DNA of 64,000 nt, taken from an uncultured Balneola sp. (GTDB taxonomy: Bacteria > Bacteroidota > Rhodothermia > Balneolales > Balneolaceae). Position 1 is the first letter of the stretch. Each line of letters opens with the position of its first letter. Where the stretch lies: positions 231,921-295,920 of the forward strand of contig CABZVB010000001.1 in the NCBI GenBank assembly GCA_902529115.1, given 5' to 3'. This document shows positions 44,990-53,834 of the stretch, one piece after another. The notes under the pieces are model-generated. The model was not told the DNA's origin and searched no databases. It was given only the letters and a program-made list of their open reading frames with translations. The translations under genes and the position numbers were made by a program.

Positions 44990-46102
44990 ATGAAGGTGTT
45001 ATTTGTAATAGGAACCCGCCCTGAAGCCATTAAATTGGCACCAGTTATTTTGGAGTGCCAAAAAAAGAAAGGTATTCAGGTTTTAGTGTGTTCTACAGGG
45101 CAACATAAAGAATTGTTAGATAGCGCATTTGAGCAGTGGAGTTTAATACCTGATATCGAATTAGATGTAATGCAAGCTGGGCAGGGACTCAATGAACTTC
45201 TATCTAAACTATTAAGTCAACTGGATATAGTACTGAGCGATGCCAAGCCCGACTGTGTGGTAGTTCAGGGAGATACTAGCAGTTGTTTAGCAGGGGCATT
45301 AGCATCATTTCAACGTAAAATTCCTGTCTATCATGTTGAGGCTGGACTTAGAACCAATGACAAATCAGCTCCTTTTCCTGAGGAGCTGAACAGGCAGCTT
45401 GTTAGTCGAATTGCCCATGTCCATTTTGCCCCCACAGAAAAAAATAAGCGGGCTTTATTAAGAGAGGGCATTTCTGATAATAACATAGTGGTAACGGGTA
45501 ATACGGTTATCGATGCATTGATGATGTGCCAAAAAAAAATGACTCCTGAATCCAACCCCGAGATTCTAAAGCTGCAGGGTATTTATGAACCCAAAAAGAA
45601 ACTGCTATTAGTGACTGGGCATCGTAGAGAGAATATAGGAGCCGGCTTTTTGGAATTAATAGATGCTTTGCGTGAACTAGCCTCTAACCCGTCTCTACAA
45701 ATTATTTATCCTCTCCATTTGAATCCAGCTGTTCGGGAACCCATGATTCAAGCTTTGGGGAAAACAGATGGGATTTTTTTGATCGAAGCTTTAGGATATG
45801 AAGCCTTTGTTTGGTTAATGTCGAAGTCATTTTTAATTATTAGCGATAGTGGTGGTGTACAGGAGGAGGCGCCATCATTAAATAAACCGGTATTGGTACT
45901 TCGTGAGCAAACCGAACGAGAAGAGGCAATTGAGGCGGGAACGGTGAAACTAATTGGTACTCTCAAAGAAGCAATCGTGCATGGGGTACAAGAGTTGATA
46001 GAAGACGAAGATGCTTATATGGAGATGACCCAAAAGCCAAATCCTTATGGAGATGGGATGGCAGCGAAAAGAATAGTGGATTTTTTGGCGTCTGTAGAAT
46101 GA
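44990..46102 (+). CDS. wecB: UDP-N-acetylglucosamine 2-epimerase (non-hydrolysing)
   Basis: A 370-residue cytosolic epimerase interconverting UDP-GlcNAc and UDP-ManNAc, a precursor for surface polysaccharides. Signatures are FVIGTRPEAIKLAPVI at the N-terminus, STGQHKELL, VQGDTSSCLAGALA, HVEAGLRTND, the NTVIDAL segment, VTGHRRENIG and the SDSGGVQEEAPSL motif. It lies 1.8 kb upstream of the glycosyltransferase block, separated from it by pyrR-pyrB, and may supply that block with sugar nucleotide. No ManNAc dehydrogenase (wecC) is beside it. Confidence 0.93.
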   Translation: MKVLFVIGTRPEAIKLAPVILECQKKKGIQVLVCSTGQHKELLDSAFEQWSLIPDIELDVMQAGQGLNELLSKLLSQLDIVLSDAKPDCVVVQGDTSSCLAGALASFQRKIPVYHVEAGLRTNDKSAPFPEELNRQLVSRIAHVHFAPTEKNKRALLREGISDNNIVVTGNTVIDALMMCQKKMTPESNPEILKLQGIYEPKKKLLLVTGHRRENIGAGFLELIDALRELASNPSLQIIYPLHLNPAVREPMIQALGKTDGIFLIEALGYEAFVWLMSKSFLIISDSGGVQEEAPSLNKPVLVLREQTEREEAIEAGTVKLIGTLKEAIVHGVQELIEDEDAYMEMTQKPNPYGDGMAAKRIVDFLASVE

Positions 46103-46185
46103 TGTATCATATTCTCCAAAAAGCTTAGTATATTAGAAACAATTATATGGGTATTGCCGCTTAACTCTACAATTGCTTTTACGAA

Positions 46186-46755
46186 GTGAGTACATCTAAA
46201 ATTATGGATGCTGAGGACCTGAATCGCACTTACTTGCGATTTGCTCATCAATTCTTAGAATCATACGATAATCCTAAAAAGCTGGCCATAGTGGGAATGC
46301 AAACTCGAGGGGTTTATATGGGGCATCGAATTAGATCAATAATGAAGAAAGAGTTGGACTTTGATATTGATTTTGGGGTCTTAGATGTTACTTTCTATCG
46401 GGACGATTTTCGGTCTAAGCTTAAGATGCCTAATGTTAAGGTCACAGAGATCCCCTTTGATTTATATGAACGGGATATAATTTTAATAGATGATGTACTC
46501 TTCACAGGTAGAACAGTTCGATCTGCTCTAGATGCACTTATGGCATATGGCCGGCCGCGGAAAATTCAGTTTTGTTGTATGGTCGATCGAGGTCATCGTG
46601 AATTACCGATAGCGCCAGATTTTGTGGGTGTTCAAATTTCTACCTATGCTACGGAAGAAGTACGGGTTCGAGTAAAAGAATTAGATGGCGAAGATGCTGT
46701 ATATCTAGTAGATGGAAATGATGCATTGAGCGATAATCTCGCTCCAAAGGAGTAA
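46186..46755 (+). CDS. pyrR: Bifunctional pyr operon regulator / uracil phosphoribosyltransferase PyrR
   Basis: A 189-residue type I phosphoribosyltransferase-fold protein. The PRPP-binding loop is ILIDDVLFTGRTVRSALDAL with D102-D103, and the MQTRGVYMG, FYRDDF and CMVDRGHRELPI segments match PyrR. In Firmicutes PyrR controls pyr transcription by binding mRNA; here it lies 10 bases ahead of pyrB, but I found no PyrR-type leader or attenuator in the 83 bases upstream. The frame starts at a GTG (46186), with an ATG six codons in (46204) as alternative. Confidence 0.92.
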   Translation: MSTSKIMDAEDLNRTYLRFAHQFLESYDNPKKLAIVGMQTRGVYMGHRIRSIMKKELDFDIDFGVLDVTFYRDDFRSKLKMPNVKVTEIPFDLYERDIILIDDVLFTGRTVRSALDALMAYGRPRKIQFCCMVDRGHRELPIAPDFVGVQISTYATEEVRVRVKELDGEDAVYLVDGNDALSDNLAPKE

Positions 46756-46765
46756 AATTCAGTCT

Positions 46766-47743
46766 ATGAGTGAGCATAGTAACAATAAAAATTCAACCCA
46801 GATACCTAGTGGATATGAATTTACCCAAAAGCATTTACTAGGCTTAGCGAATTATAGTGCAGAAGACATTCAGTATGTATTGGACCAGGCGGTATCTTTT
46901 CGTGAAATTTTGAATCGCCCAGTACCAAAAGTACCAACCCTTCGAGATAAGACAATCGTGAATTTGTTTTATGAAAATTCAACTAGAACGCGATTATCTT
47001 TTGAGCTTGCACAGCGAAGAATGGGGGCAGATGTGGTCAATTTTACATCAGGTACTTCTAGTGCAAAAAAAGGAGAGTCTTTAAAAGATACAATCCGTAA
47101 TATTTCTTCTATGAAAATAGATATGGTAGTGGTTCGGCATGAAAGTCCTGGCGTGGCTCACTTCCTAACCCAATGTGTAGATGCCGCTATTTTAAATGCT
47201 GGAGATGGAGCACATGAACATCCAACTCAAGCCTTGCTAGATATGTTTACTATTCAACAAGTACATGGTTCCATCAAAAGTGCTAAAATTGCGATTGTGG
47301 GTGATATTACTCATAGTAGAGTTGTGCGGTCAAATATTATTGGATTAAAAAAACTTGGGGCAGAGGTGGTTTTGTGTGGTCCAAAAACCTTGATACCTAA
47401 ATTTATTAATCAAATGGGGGTAGAAGTCTCTTATAATCTTGATGAATGTCTCCAATGGTGTGATATAGCTATGGCTTTGCGAATTCAACTTGAACGCCAA
47501 GATAGGGAGACAAAATTTTTCCCAAGTATGAGAGAGTATCATGAGAATTTTGGTATAAAACTTTCCCACTTAGATCGTTTTCCTAATTTTAAAATCATGC
47601 ATCCAGGGCCAATTAATCGTGGTGTTGAAATGGAAAGCGAGGTAGCCGACCATGAACGAGCCATTATTCTTGATCAAGTGAGCAATGGTGTTGCGGTTCG
47701 AATGGCGATACTATACTTGTTAAGTGGGGGCACAAGGATTTAA
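46766..47743 (+). CDS. pyrB: Aspartate carbamoyltransferase catalytic subunit
   Basis: Makes N-carbamoyl-aspartate in pyrimidine synthesis (EC 2.1.3.2), 325 residues. Carbamoyl-phosphate contacts are in FYENSTRTRLSFE, followed by GESLKDTIRNI, the conserved VRHESPG and HPTQALLDMFTI motifs and MHPGPINRGVE near the end. An AAAGGAG about 12 bases upstream, in the end of pyrR, serves as ribosome-binding site. The pair forms a two-gene operon. No regulatory subunit pyrI is present next to it. Confidence 0.96.
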   Translation: MSEHSNNKNSTQIPSGYEFTQKHLLGLANYSAEDIQYVLDQAVSFREILNRPVPKVPTLRDKTIVNLFYENSTRTRLSFELAQRRMGADVVNFTSGTSSAKKGESLKDTIRNISSMKIDMVVVRHESPGVAHFLTQCVDAAILNAGDGAHEHPTQALLDMFTIQQVHGSIKSAKIAIVGDITHSRVVRSNIIGLKKLGAEVVLCGPKTLIPKFINQMGVEVSYNLDECLQWCDIAMALRIQLERQDRETKFFPSMREYHENFGIKLSHLDRFPNFKIMHPGPINRGVEMESEVADHERAIILDQVSNGVAVRMAILYLLSGGTRI

Positions 47744-47763
47744 GCTTACAAAGACGTATTTTG

Positions 47764-47782
47764 AAGTCATTTGTTGACTTTT
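47764..47782 (+). terminator. Possible weak terminator after pyrB
   Basis: AAGTCA (47764-47769) and TGACTT (47775-47780) can form a 6-base stem with a 5-base loop, followed by TT only, 20 bases after the pyrB stop. It separates pyrB from the polysaccharide block. The stem is short and the T-tract minimal. Confidence 0.3.
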
Positions 47783-47908
47783 ACAATGCGATAAAGTAGT
47801 TTCTTGTCTAACTCAAAGCTCAACAACCGTCTTTTATAGAAACAAAGCTACAACCGACACAAAATACAAGACAACCATCTACCACTTTGTGGTAAAACAA
47901 TCGATTAG

Positions 47909-49021
47909 ATGCAGGAACTTTTTGTTGAGCAAAAATTAGACCCAGAGGTTGCATACGACAGCAATACAGCGGAAACATATTGGCCATCAGTGACTGTTGC
48001 TATACCTCTATATAATGAAGAAAAACATGTTGATCGTGTATTATCTACTTTTCTTCATTCGTCCTATCCCAACATAGTAGAGGTTCTAATTGCCGATGGA
48101 GGCAGTGTAGACAAAACTCGCGAACTCATCCGCAAATGGGCTGAAAAAGACTCTCGAGTAGTATTAATTGAGAACCCCAATAAGTATCAGTCTTTTGGTT
48201 TAAATGAGATGATAAAAAAGGCTAAGGGAGATATTTTTTTACGTGCAGATGGGCATTGCCTTTATGCGAATGATTATGTTGAGGAGTGCATTAAGGCTTT
48301 AAAAATGGACGTATCTAGAAATGTTGGTGGTGCTCAGCGTTATTTGGCCCAGAATTCTGTTCAAACAGGTATTTCTCTTGCGGTTAAGAGTGTTTTGGGT
48401 AACGGTGGTGCGAAATACATGAAAGAGACCTACAATGGATTTGCAGATACAGTATTCCTTGGCTGTTTTTGGACCCAAGATTTAAAGAAGCTAGGAGGTT
48501 TTAGTGAAATTAATATTACCAATCAAGACTCGGAATTGAATTTACGATTACTCGAACAATATGGACCAAGTATTCGAGTTAGCTCCGACATTAAATGTTG
48601 GTATTACCCTCGTTCTAGTTTTAAGGGGTTGATGACGCAATATTTTAGATATGGCCGAGGGCGTTTGATCACCTTATTACTACATCCATTTTCAAGTCCT
48701 ATACGAAGTTTTCTTCCCACTATATTTATACTTAGTTACATTGGATATGTGATCGCTGATATATTGACGGTACAATCTATCTATGCGGTACCAGTAAGCT
48801 TATTTTTATTTGGCTTAGTACTACTAGAGTCTACACGCGTAGCTTGGGTACACAGAGCTGATTTTAGTAAAAACATTTGGAAATCGAATAAAAAGCAACC
48901 GAATGCAATATCGAAAGTTTTTCATACGGCTTGCTCGTTGATCATTATGCAACTTGGACATTCCACAGGTTTTATTTTTCAGGTCGTCAAACGATTTTTT
49001 TCTACCAAGAATTCTTGGTAA
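47909..49021 (+). CDS. Family 2 glycosyltransferase with C-terminal membrane segments
   Basis: A 370-residue GT-A glycosyltransferase of the ExoA-like kind. The N-terminal catalytic domain begins TVAIPLYNEEKHVDRVL, with VLIADGGSVDKTRELI and the metal-binding DXD-like RADGH (FLRADGHCLY). DQDSELNLRL-type sequence (QDSELN) gives the likely catalytic acidic residues. Two or three hydrophobic segments near residues 268-312 anchor it in the inner membrane. It opens a plus-strand polysaccharide block. The acceptor sugar cannot be identified. Confidence 0.88.
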   Translation: MQELFVEQKLDPEVAYDSNTAETYWPSVTVAIPLYNEEKHVDRVLSTFLHSSYPNIVEVLIADGGSVDKTRELIRKWAEKDSRVVLIENPNKYQSFGLNEMIKKAKGDIFLRADGHCLYANDYVEECIKALKMDVSRNVGGAQRYLAQNSVQTGISLAVKSVLGNGGAKYMKETYNGFADTVFLGCFWTQDLKKLGGFSEINITNQDSELNLRLLEQYGPSIRVSSDIKCWYYPRSSFKGLMTQYFRYGRGRLITLLLHPFSSPIRSFLPTIFILSYIGYVIADILTVQSIYAVPVSLFLFGLVLLESTRVAWVHRADFSKNIWKSNKKQPNAISKVFHTACSLIIMQLGHSTGFIFQVVKRFFSTKNSW

Positions 49022-49030
49022 GAATAGTGC

Positions 49031-50161
49031 ATGCCCATGCGCATCGTACATATTTCATCCGTTCACACATGGAAAGATCCTAGGATTTTCTTTAAACAAT
49101 GTTGTAGCCTTGCCCAAAAAGGGTTTGATGTCCATTTATTAACACCCGATTCCTCAGATGAAAAGCGAAATGGAGTGCAATTACATCGGGTATGGAATTA
49201 CGATCCTGCTAAGCAAAAAAAAAGTATTTTGGGTAAGTTATTCCGTCCAGCAAAGTTGTTTAAAATGGCACGAAATTTAAAGCCGGATGTGATACATTTT
49301 CATGACCCAGAACTAATTCCTTGGGCCTTAATTCATAGGATGTTGGGGTACACAACAGTTTATGATATTCATGAAGATAATAAAACGGTTATACGCCACA
49401 GATATTATATTCCAGATCCGTTTAAAGAGTTATTGTCACTTCTAATTGGTTGGATAGAAAGACTAGCACATTCGGTTATGCCTACAGTTCTGGCCGAAGC
49501 ATATTATCAGCGACGCTTCCCGAAAGGTATTATCGTGACTAACTACCAAAATATAACTGTGAAAAAGGAGGGAATTTCTTTGGAGCCCGGCCCTGTCAAC
49601 GCAGAAGGTGAATCACACGTAATTTATACTGGAAATATAGAGATAGAGAGAGGCGTCTTAACATACATGGAGGGGATACGGGGCACATCTAACCTGCATT
49701 TACATCTAATTGGACGCACTTACCAACGAACTTTTGATAAAACCCTAGATGCACAAAAAGGTTTAGAAGATCGAATTCACTGGGAGGGAGTGGCTTGTTA
49801 CGTACCTTATTCAAGGATCTTGGAGCGTTATGCCGAACGGAATTGGTTAGCTGGACTGGTGGTTTTTCCCTACAGTGACCATTATAAAGATAAGCATCCT
49901 ACTAAGTTTTTTGAGTATATGGCATTTGGTATTCCCGTCATCTACACCGATTTTACAGAGTGGAAAAATTTGTTGGATCCACTTGAAGTCGGTATTGCAG
50001 TAGATCCAGACAATCCAAAGGAATTGGTATCGGCATTGGATCGTTTAAAAGGGGATAAAGTTCTCTGGGAAACCTATGCCAAGAATGCCCTGCATCACTC
50101 TAAACAATTTTTGTGGGATCACGAAGCATCAAAATTAATTACTTTTTATAACGAGTTATAA
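49031..50161 (+). CDS. Family 4-like glycosyltransferase
   Basis: A 376-residue GT-B glycosyltransferase. The N-terminal domain reads MRIVHISSVHTWKDPRIFFKQCCSLA and contains DVIHFHDPELIPWA. The donor-binding domain starts near residue 190 (HVIYTGNIEIERGVLTYM) and has the KHPTKFFEYMAFGIPVIYTD segment with the acidic Glu typical of these enzymes. It starts 9 bases after the family 2 enzyme, so they are co-transcribed, and 7 bases before the Wzz-like gene. It probably adds one sugar to a lipid-linked repeat unit. Confidence 0.88.
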   Translation: MPMRIVHISSVHTWKDPRIFFKQCCSLAQKGFDVHLLTPDSSDEKRNGVQLHRVWNYDPAKQKKSILGKLFRPAKLFKMARNLKPDVIHFHDPELIPWALIHRMLGYTTVYDIHEDNKTVIRHRYYIPDPFKELLSLLIGWIERLAHSVMPTVLAEAYYQRRFPKGIIVTNYQNITVKKEGISLEPGPVNAEGESHVIYTGNIEIERGVLTYMEGIRGTSNLHLHLIGRTYQRTFDKTLDAQKGLEDRIHWEGVACYVPYSRILERYAERNWLAGLVVFPYSDHYKDKHPTKFFEYMAFGIPVIYTDFTEWKNLLDPLEVGIAVDPDNPKELVSALDRLKGDKVLWETYAKNALHHSKQFLWDHEASKLITFYNEL

Positions 50162-50168
50162 GATCATT

Positions 50169-51359
50169 ATGACGGAACATAAGACAATAGATTTATTGGA
50201 TATAGTATTAGTACTTGTTCAAAACAGGAAGAAAGTAATAGCTATTATGAGCCTTTTTACCCTATTGGGTTTAGCAGTTGCTCTTTTATGGCCTAAGAAA
50301 TATAAAACCGATTTGACTTATATTGTTAATTCGGGGAATTCCATCAATTTTTCCAGCGGGGGTTTGCTAAGTGGTCTCGCTAATTTATCTGTGAGTGGGG
50401 ATAATGTTAGTTCCGATCAGACTTTAGTTTTGCTACGCAGTAACCAGATCAAAGATAAAATGATTGAGGAGTTTGATTTGTTTGAGGTATACTCTTCTGA
50501 TATTCTAGAGAACGTTCGAGAAAAACTTGATAACAATATCATGATTAAAGAAATGAGAGAAGGTGGAATTGGTTTTAATGCCATAATAGCCGTTTCATTC
50601 TCTGTAATAGATGAGTCTCCTGAACGTTCTTTTGAAATGACAAAATATCTCTACAGTTTATTAGACTCAGTGGCCCTGTCCATTAATAAAAAGAATATTG
50701 AATCTAGCTATTTAATGCTAGAAAACCGGTTGAACCAAAATATATTGGAAATGGAACAAGCCGAAGATTCCCTGATTGTATTTCAGGAAGCAAATGGAAT
50801 ATTGCAAGTCGACGAACAGGCACGAGCCATGGTCGAAAATATTGCAGAGATAAAATCTGCTATGGTTGAAAAAGAAATAGAAAGAGCTCTTTACAGACAG
50901 ACTTTAGGAGTCGAAAGTTCGCGGTATAAAACAGCGCAAGTTGCCTATGAAGAGCTCACAAGTTTATATACCGGTTATCTAAACAAGGAAAGCAGTTTAG
51001 ACTCACAAGGCGATATTTTTAAATCGGTGAGTGAAATGCCTCCTTTATTTGCCGAGTATTACCGCTTATTTCGGGAAGTAGAAATACAACAGGAAATCTA
51101 TAAGGTATTATATCCTCAGTACGAGCAACAAAAGCTTAATTTCAATGAAATAAACTCAGGATTGTCGTTAATTGACGAGCCAACGCTTCCAACTTATAAA
51201 TTTTATCCAAAGCGTGCATTTATAGTAATCGCCTTTTTCCTTTTGGGTTTTATTGTATTATTATTTCGTTTATGGTACGAGCAATGGATTGCTCATATTC
51301 GGCAGAAACAGCCAGATTTATATGAAAAATTACTTACTCTTCCGTTTGTTAAGGGTTAG
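50169..51359 (+). CDS. Wzz-family polysaccharide chain-length / export protein
   Basis: A 396-residue polysaccharide co-polymerase. It has an N-terminal transmembrane helix (about 23-42), a periplasmic domain with long coiled segments (about 165-290), and a C-terminal transmembrane helix near 340-362 preceded by a Pro-rich FYPKRA motif (SLIDEPTLPTYKFYPKRAF). No cytoplasmic Wzc-type tyrosine-kinase domain follows; only a tail of about 30 residues remains, so this is the Wzz-like short form. Start and stop spacing (7 bases before, 3 bases after) show one transcript with its neighbours. Confidence 0.88.
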   Translation: MTEHKTIDLLDIVLVLVQNRKKVIAIMSLFTLLGLAVALLWPKKYKTDLTYIVNSGNSINFSSGGLLSGLANLSVSGDNVSSDQTLVLLRSNQIKDKMIEEFDLFEVYSSDILENVREKLDNNIMIKEMREGGIGFNAIIAVSFSVIDESPERSFEMTKYLYSLLDSVALSINKKNIESSYLMLENRLNQNILEMEQAEDSLIVFQEANGILQVDEQARAMVENIAEIKSAMVEKEIERALYRQTLGVESSRYKTAQVAYEELTSLYTGYLNKESSLDSQGDIFKSVSEMPPLFAEYYRLFREVEIQQEIYKVLYPQYEQQKLNFNEINSGLSLIDEPTLPTYKFYPKRAFIVIAFFLLGFIVLLFRLWYEQWIAHIRQKQPDLYEKLLTLPFVKG

Positions 51360-51362
51360 GTA

Positions 51363-52619
51363 TTGATTTATCGAAGTATACATAGTCTTTTATTTGTAGC
51401 ACCATTAATTGCAGGGGCTTACGCTTCAGGTTTGTTCTATTTAGCGGAACAAAGTATTATACCAATTACCTTATTTCAATTAGCACTGGTTGGTTTAGTC
51501 GGCGGTTTTATACTTCTTAAGTTTTTGAGTGTTGATTCAAGTTTTGAATTATACGGGATGGAGAAGTGGTATGCCTTATTTTTGGGACTTATTTTTTTAT
51601 CTTGTGTTTATACACCTGAACGTCAGCAAGCGGTTTTTTATGCGATCCGTTTTTCGGTTTTGCTGGGGATGACTTATTTTATTTATAATATCATTCAAGA
51701 AACCGAGCATCTTAAAATAGGGGTCTATGCTTTTATTGGTAGTGGAGTCATAGTTGCTCTGATTAATTTGTACCAAATATATACGAATCCTGAAATTTTA
51801 GCCTTTAACTACTTGAAGCAAGGGGTGCGAATTATCCGTTCAACTGGGGCTGAAAATGATCCTAATGTATTTGCAAGTAATTTTTTTACCCCTATTCTTA
51901 TTTGCGTGGCTTGGATAGGGACTACCACAAAGAAGTGGTTTCGTTTGGTATTGTTTGGATTCGCAGGAGTAATGTTGGCATCTGTATTGCTTAGCTATTC
52001 AAGATCCGCTTGGGTATCACTGTTTGTTGGTATATTAACTATACAGCTATTCCAGAGGAAGAATCCTATACTACTTTATGGTGCAATTGCATTATTCGTC
52101 GTTTTTTTGATTAGCCCAACGGTTCAAAATTTGGTTTTATCTCTATGGGATCGAATTGTCGGGTTGTTTGTGGGTGGGGGGGATGATTCTACTAAGTTTA
52201 GAGTAGTCTTGGCGATGGGAGCCTTAACCATGATAGCAGATAGTTATCTGCTTGGTGTGGGGTTCCAAGGTTTTTCAACTTACTTTCAATATTTATATCC
52301 TCCTCAGGAAACACAATGGATTTTTGAGCCGCATAATGACTTTTACATGGTCTTTGCTGAATTAGGCTTGCTAGGGTTTTTATTGTTCGTTGTAATAATG
52401 TATTTAATATATAGACAGGCCTTAGAGAGTATGCAATGGTTTAGAAGAATTCATGAAAATGCTTGGATTCAGGCGGTAGGACTAGGATTTTTGGCTAGTT
52501 TTGTGTCTTATATGATATTTGCTCAATTTATAAGTGGGTTAATGTTAAATAGCCTTTTTATGATTTTAGTCGCGTTAATTTTTAGCCTGTCTAAATTCAC
52601 GGACCAGTCGCGAATATAG
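51363..52619 (+). CDS. O-antigen ligase / polymerase (Wzy_C family)
   Basis: A 418-residue polytopic protein of the O-antigen ligase/polymerase family, with about ten hydrophobic segments. The Wzy_C region (about 190-400) contains SYSRSAWVSLFVGI and the PHNDFYMVFAELGLLGFLLFV signature. The protein either polymerises repeat units or ligates them to lipid A; sequence alone does not decide. The start is a TTG (51363), 3 bases after the Wzz-like gene, since a TAG in frame just upstream excludes longer forms. Its last 45 bases overlap the convergent glycosyltransferase gene. Confidence 0.86.
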   Translation: MIYRSIHSLLFVAPLIAGAYASGLFYLAEQSIIPITLFQLALVGLVGGFILLKFLSVDSSFELYGMEKWYALFLGLIFLSCVYTPERQQAVFYAIRFSVLLGMTYFIYNIIQETEHLKIGVYAFIGSGVIVALINLYQIYTNPEILAFNYLKQGVRIIRSTGAENDPNVFASNFFTPILICVAWIGTTTKKWFRLVLFGFAGVMLASVLLSYSRSAWVSLFVGILTIQLFQRKNPILLYGAIALFVVFLISPTVQNLVLSLWDRIVGLFVGGGDDSTKFRVVLAMGALTMIADSYLLGVGFQGFSTYFQYLYPPQETQWIFEPHNDFYMVFAELGLLGFLLFVVIMYLIYRQALESMQWFRRIHENAWIQAVGLGFLASFVSYMIFAQFISGLMLNSLFMILVALIFSLSKFTDQSRI

Positions 52620-53801
52620 TGATTGTAATTTTTCCGTCAGTACGTTTAGATCATACGAATTCACTATTCTTTTTCTGATAGTTTCTTTTTTGTATGTATC
52701 TAAGTGGCTATATACATGCAGGATTGCCTGTGCTAATGCTTCAGAGTCCCCTGGTTTGACTAGCTTCCCTGTGTGATGTGTTCGTACTACAAGGTCATTC
52801 CCCCCAACTTTTGTGGCAACAATGGGAAGACCACACGAGCTAGCTTCTAAAAGGGAAACATTAAAGCCTTCACTACGACTCGGAAGAATGAAAAAATCGG
52901 CTGCTTGGTAGTATCCTTTAAGATCATCCGGTGAAACGGGGTCATACAGGATGATGGGTATAGAAGGGTCTTCATCTAATTTTTTCTGTATCGAATCTAG
53001 GTATTTTCCAGCTTCTTTTATACCTATAACATGAACCAAGAGTGGTTGACCCTGATTTAACTCCTTGAATTCATTATTTTTTTGGAGGTGTTTTAATGCA
53101 TCAATTAGTATATCAATACCTTTTTCATGCCGAACATTAGCCACGCACAACGCGTGATTTTGTTGGTCTTTCCACTTTAGTCGTTCCATAGCACGCAGAC
53201 TTTCAAAAGCAGAGGGAACTGTATAGATTTGAGTATCAATGAAGTTATATATCACTTCAATCTTGCTTTCAAGCTCCGGTATTTCTTCTAGAATATCATT
53301 CTTTAATTTAGGACCAGAGCATAAAATGCAATCTACCTGCTTAAGCGCGTCGAAAAGTAAAGGTTTAAGATCTAGATAGCTTAAACTTTTATACCAGTCG
53401 CTACCATGTACTGTTAGTACAATAGGGTAACCCAGTTTTTTTAGTTTAGGTATGGCTAAACCATTTGGATAGAGCCAGTGTATATGCAATAAATCAGGTT
53501 TTTCCAGTGTTAACTTCTTGATTAGTGCATTAGATATATTTTTTTGTATAAATAATGGCTTGCTACGATTTGGAAGGGATGTGTAAAGTATACGCTCATC
53601 GGTGGGCGCTACTTGATGCAGGGGAGATCGATTCGTTTTCCACCTTTGAGTCCCAGGAACAGCACGGGGAGTAGGTACGATAAGTCTCAGATTCATATCT
53701 GGAATAGCTCGTATCGCTCTGTATTGATCATACATAAATTTCCCTCTATGTGGGTCATGTTTTGAGGGAAATAGATGCGTTATTAACCCTATTTTTAGCA
53801 T
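52575..53801 (-). CDS. Family 4 glycosyltransferase (convergent with the ligase)
   Basis: A 408-residue GT-B glycosyltransferase. The N-terminal half begins LKIGLITHLFPSKHDPHRGKF, with LLHIHWLYPNGLA and VLTVHGSDW; the C-terminal half holds VRHEKGIDILIDALK and the donor-binding SRSEGFNVSLLEASSCGLPIVATKVGG motif with its acidic pair. It is on the minus strand 33 bases downstream of the SLBB export gene. Its final 15 codons overlap antisense with the O-antigen ligase gene. It very probably acts on the same polysaccharide. Confidence 0.89.
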   Translation of the reverse strand: MLKIGLITHLFPSKHDPHRGKFMYDQYRAIRAIPDMNLRLIVPTPRAVPGTQRWKTNRSPLHQVAPTDERILYTSLPNRSKPLFIQKNISNALIKKLTLEKPDLLHIHWLYPNGLAIPKLKKLGYPIVLTVHGSDWYKSLSYLDLKPLLFDALKQVDCILCSGPKLKNDILEEIPELESKIEVIYNFIDTQIYTVPSAFESLRAMERLKWKDQQNHALCVANVRHEKGIDILIDALKHLQKNNEFKELNQGQPLLVHVIGIKEAGKYLDSIQKKLDEDPSIPIILYDPVSPDDLKGYYQAADFFILPSRSEGFNVSLLEASSCGLPIVATKVGGNDLVVRTHHTGKLVKPGDSEALAQAILHVYSHLDTYKKETIRKRIVNSYDLNVLTEKLQSLYSRLVREFRQAKN

Positions 53802-53834
53802 CTTTTCAGTTTTTTATACTTATATTTTAGACGA

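Noticed and set aside
46103..46185. PyrR-dependent attenuator upstream of pyrR
   Set aside because: No terminator hairpin with T-run and no PyrR-binding consensus could be found in these 83 bases.
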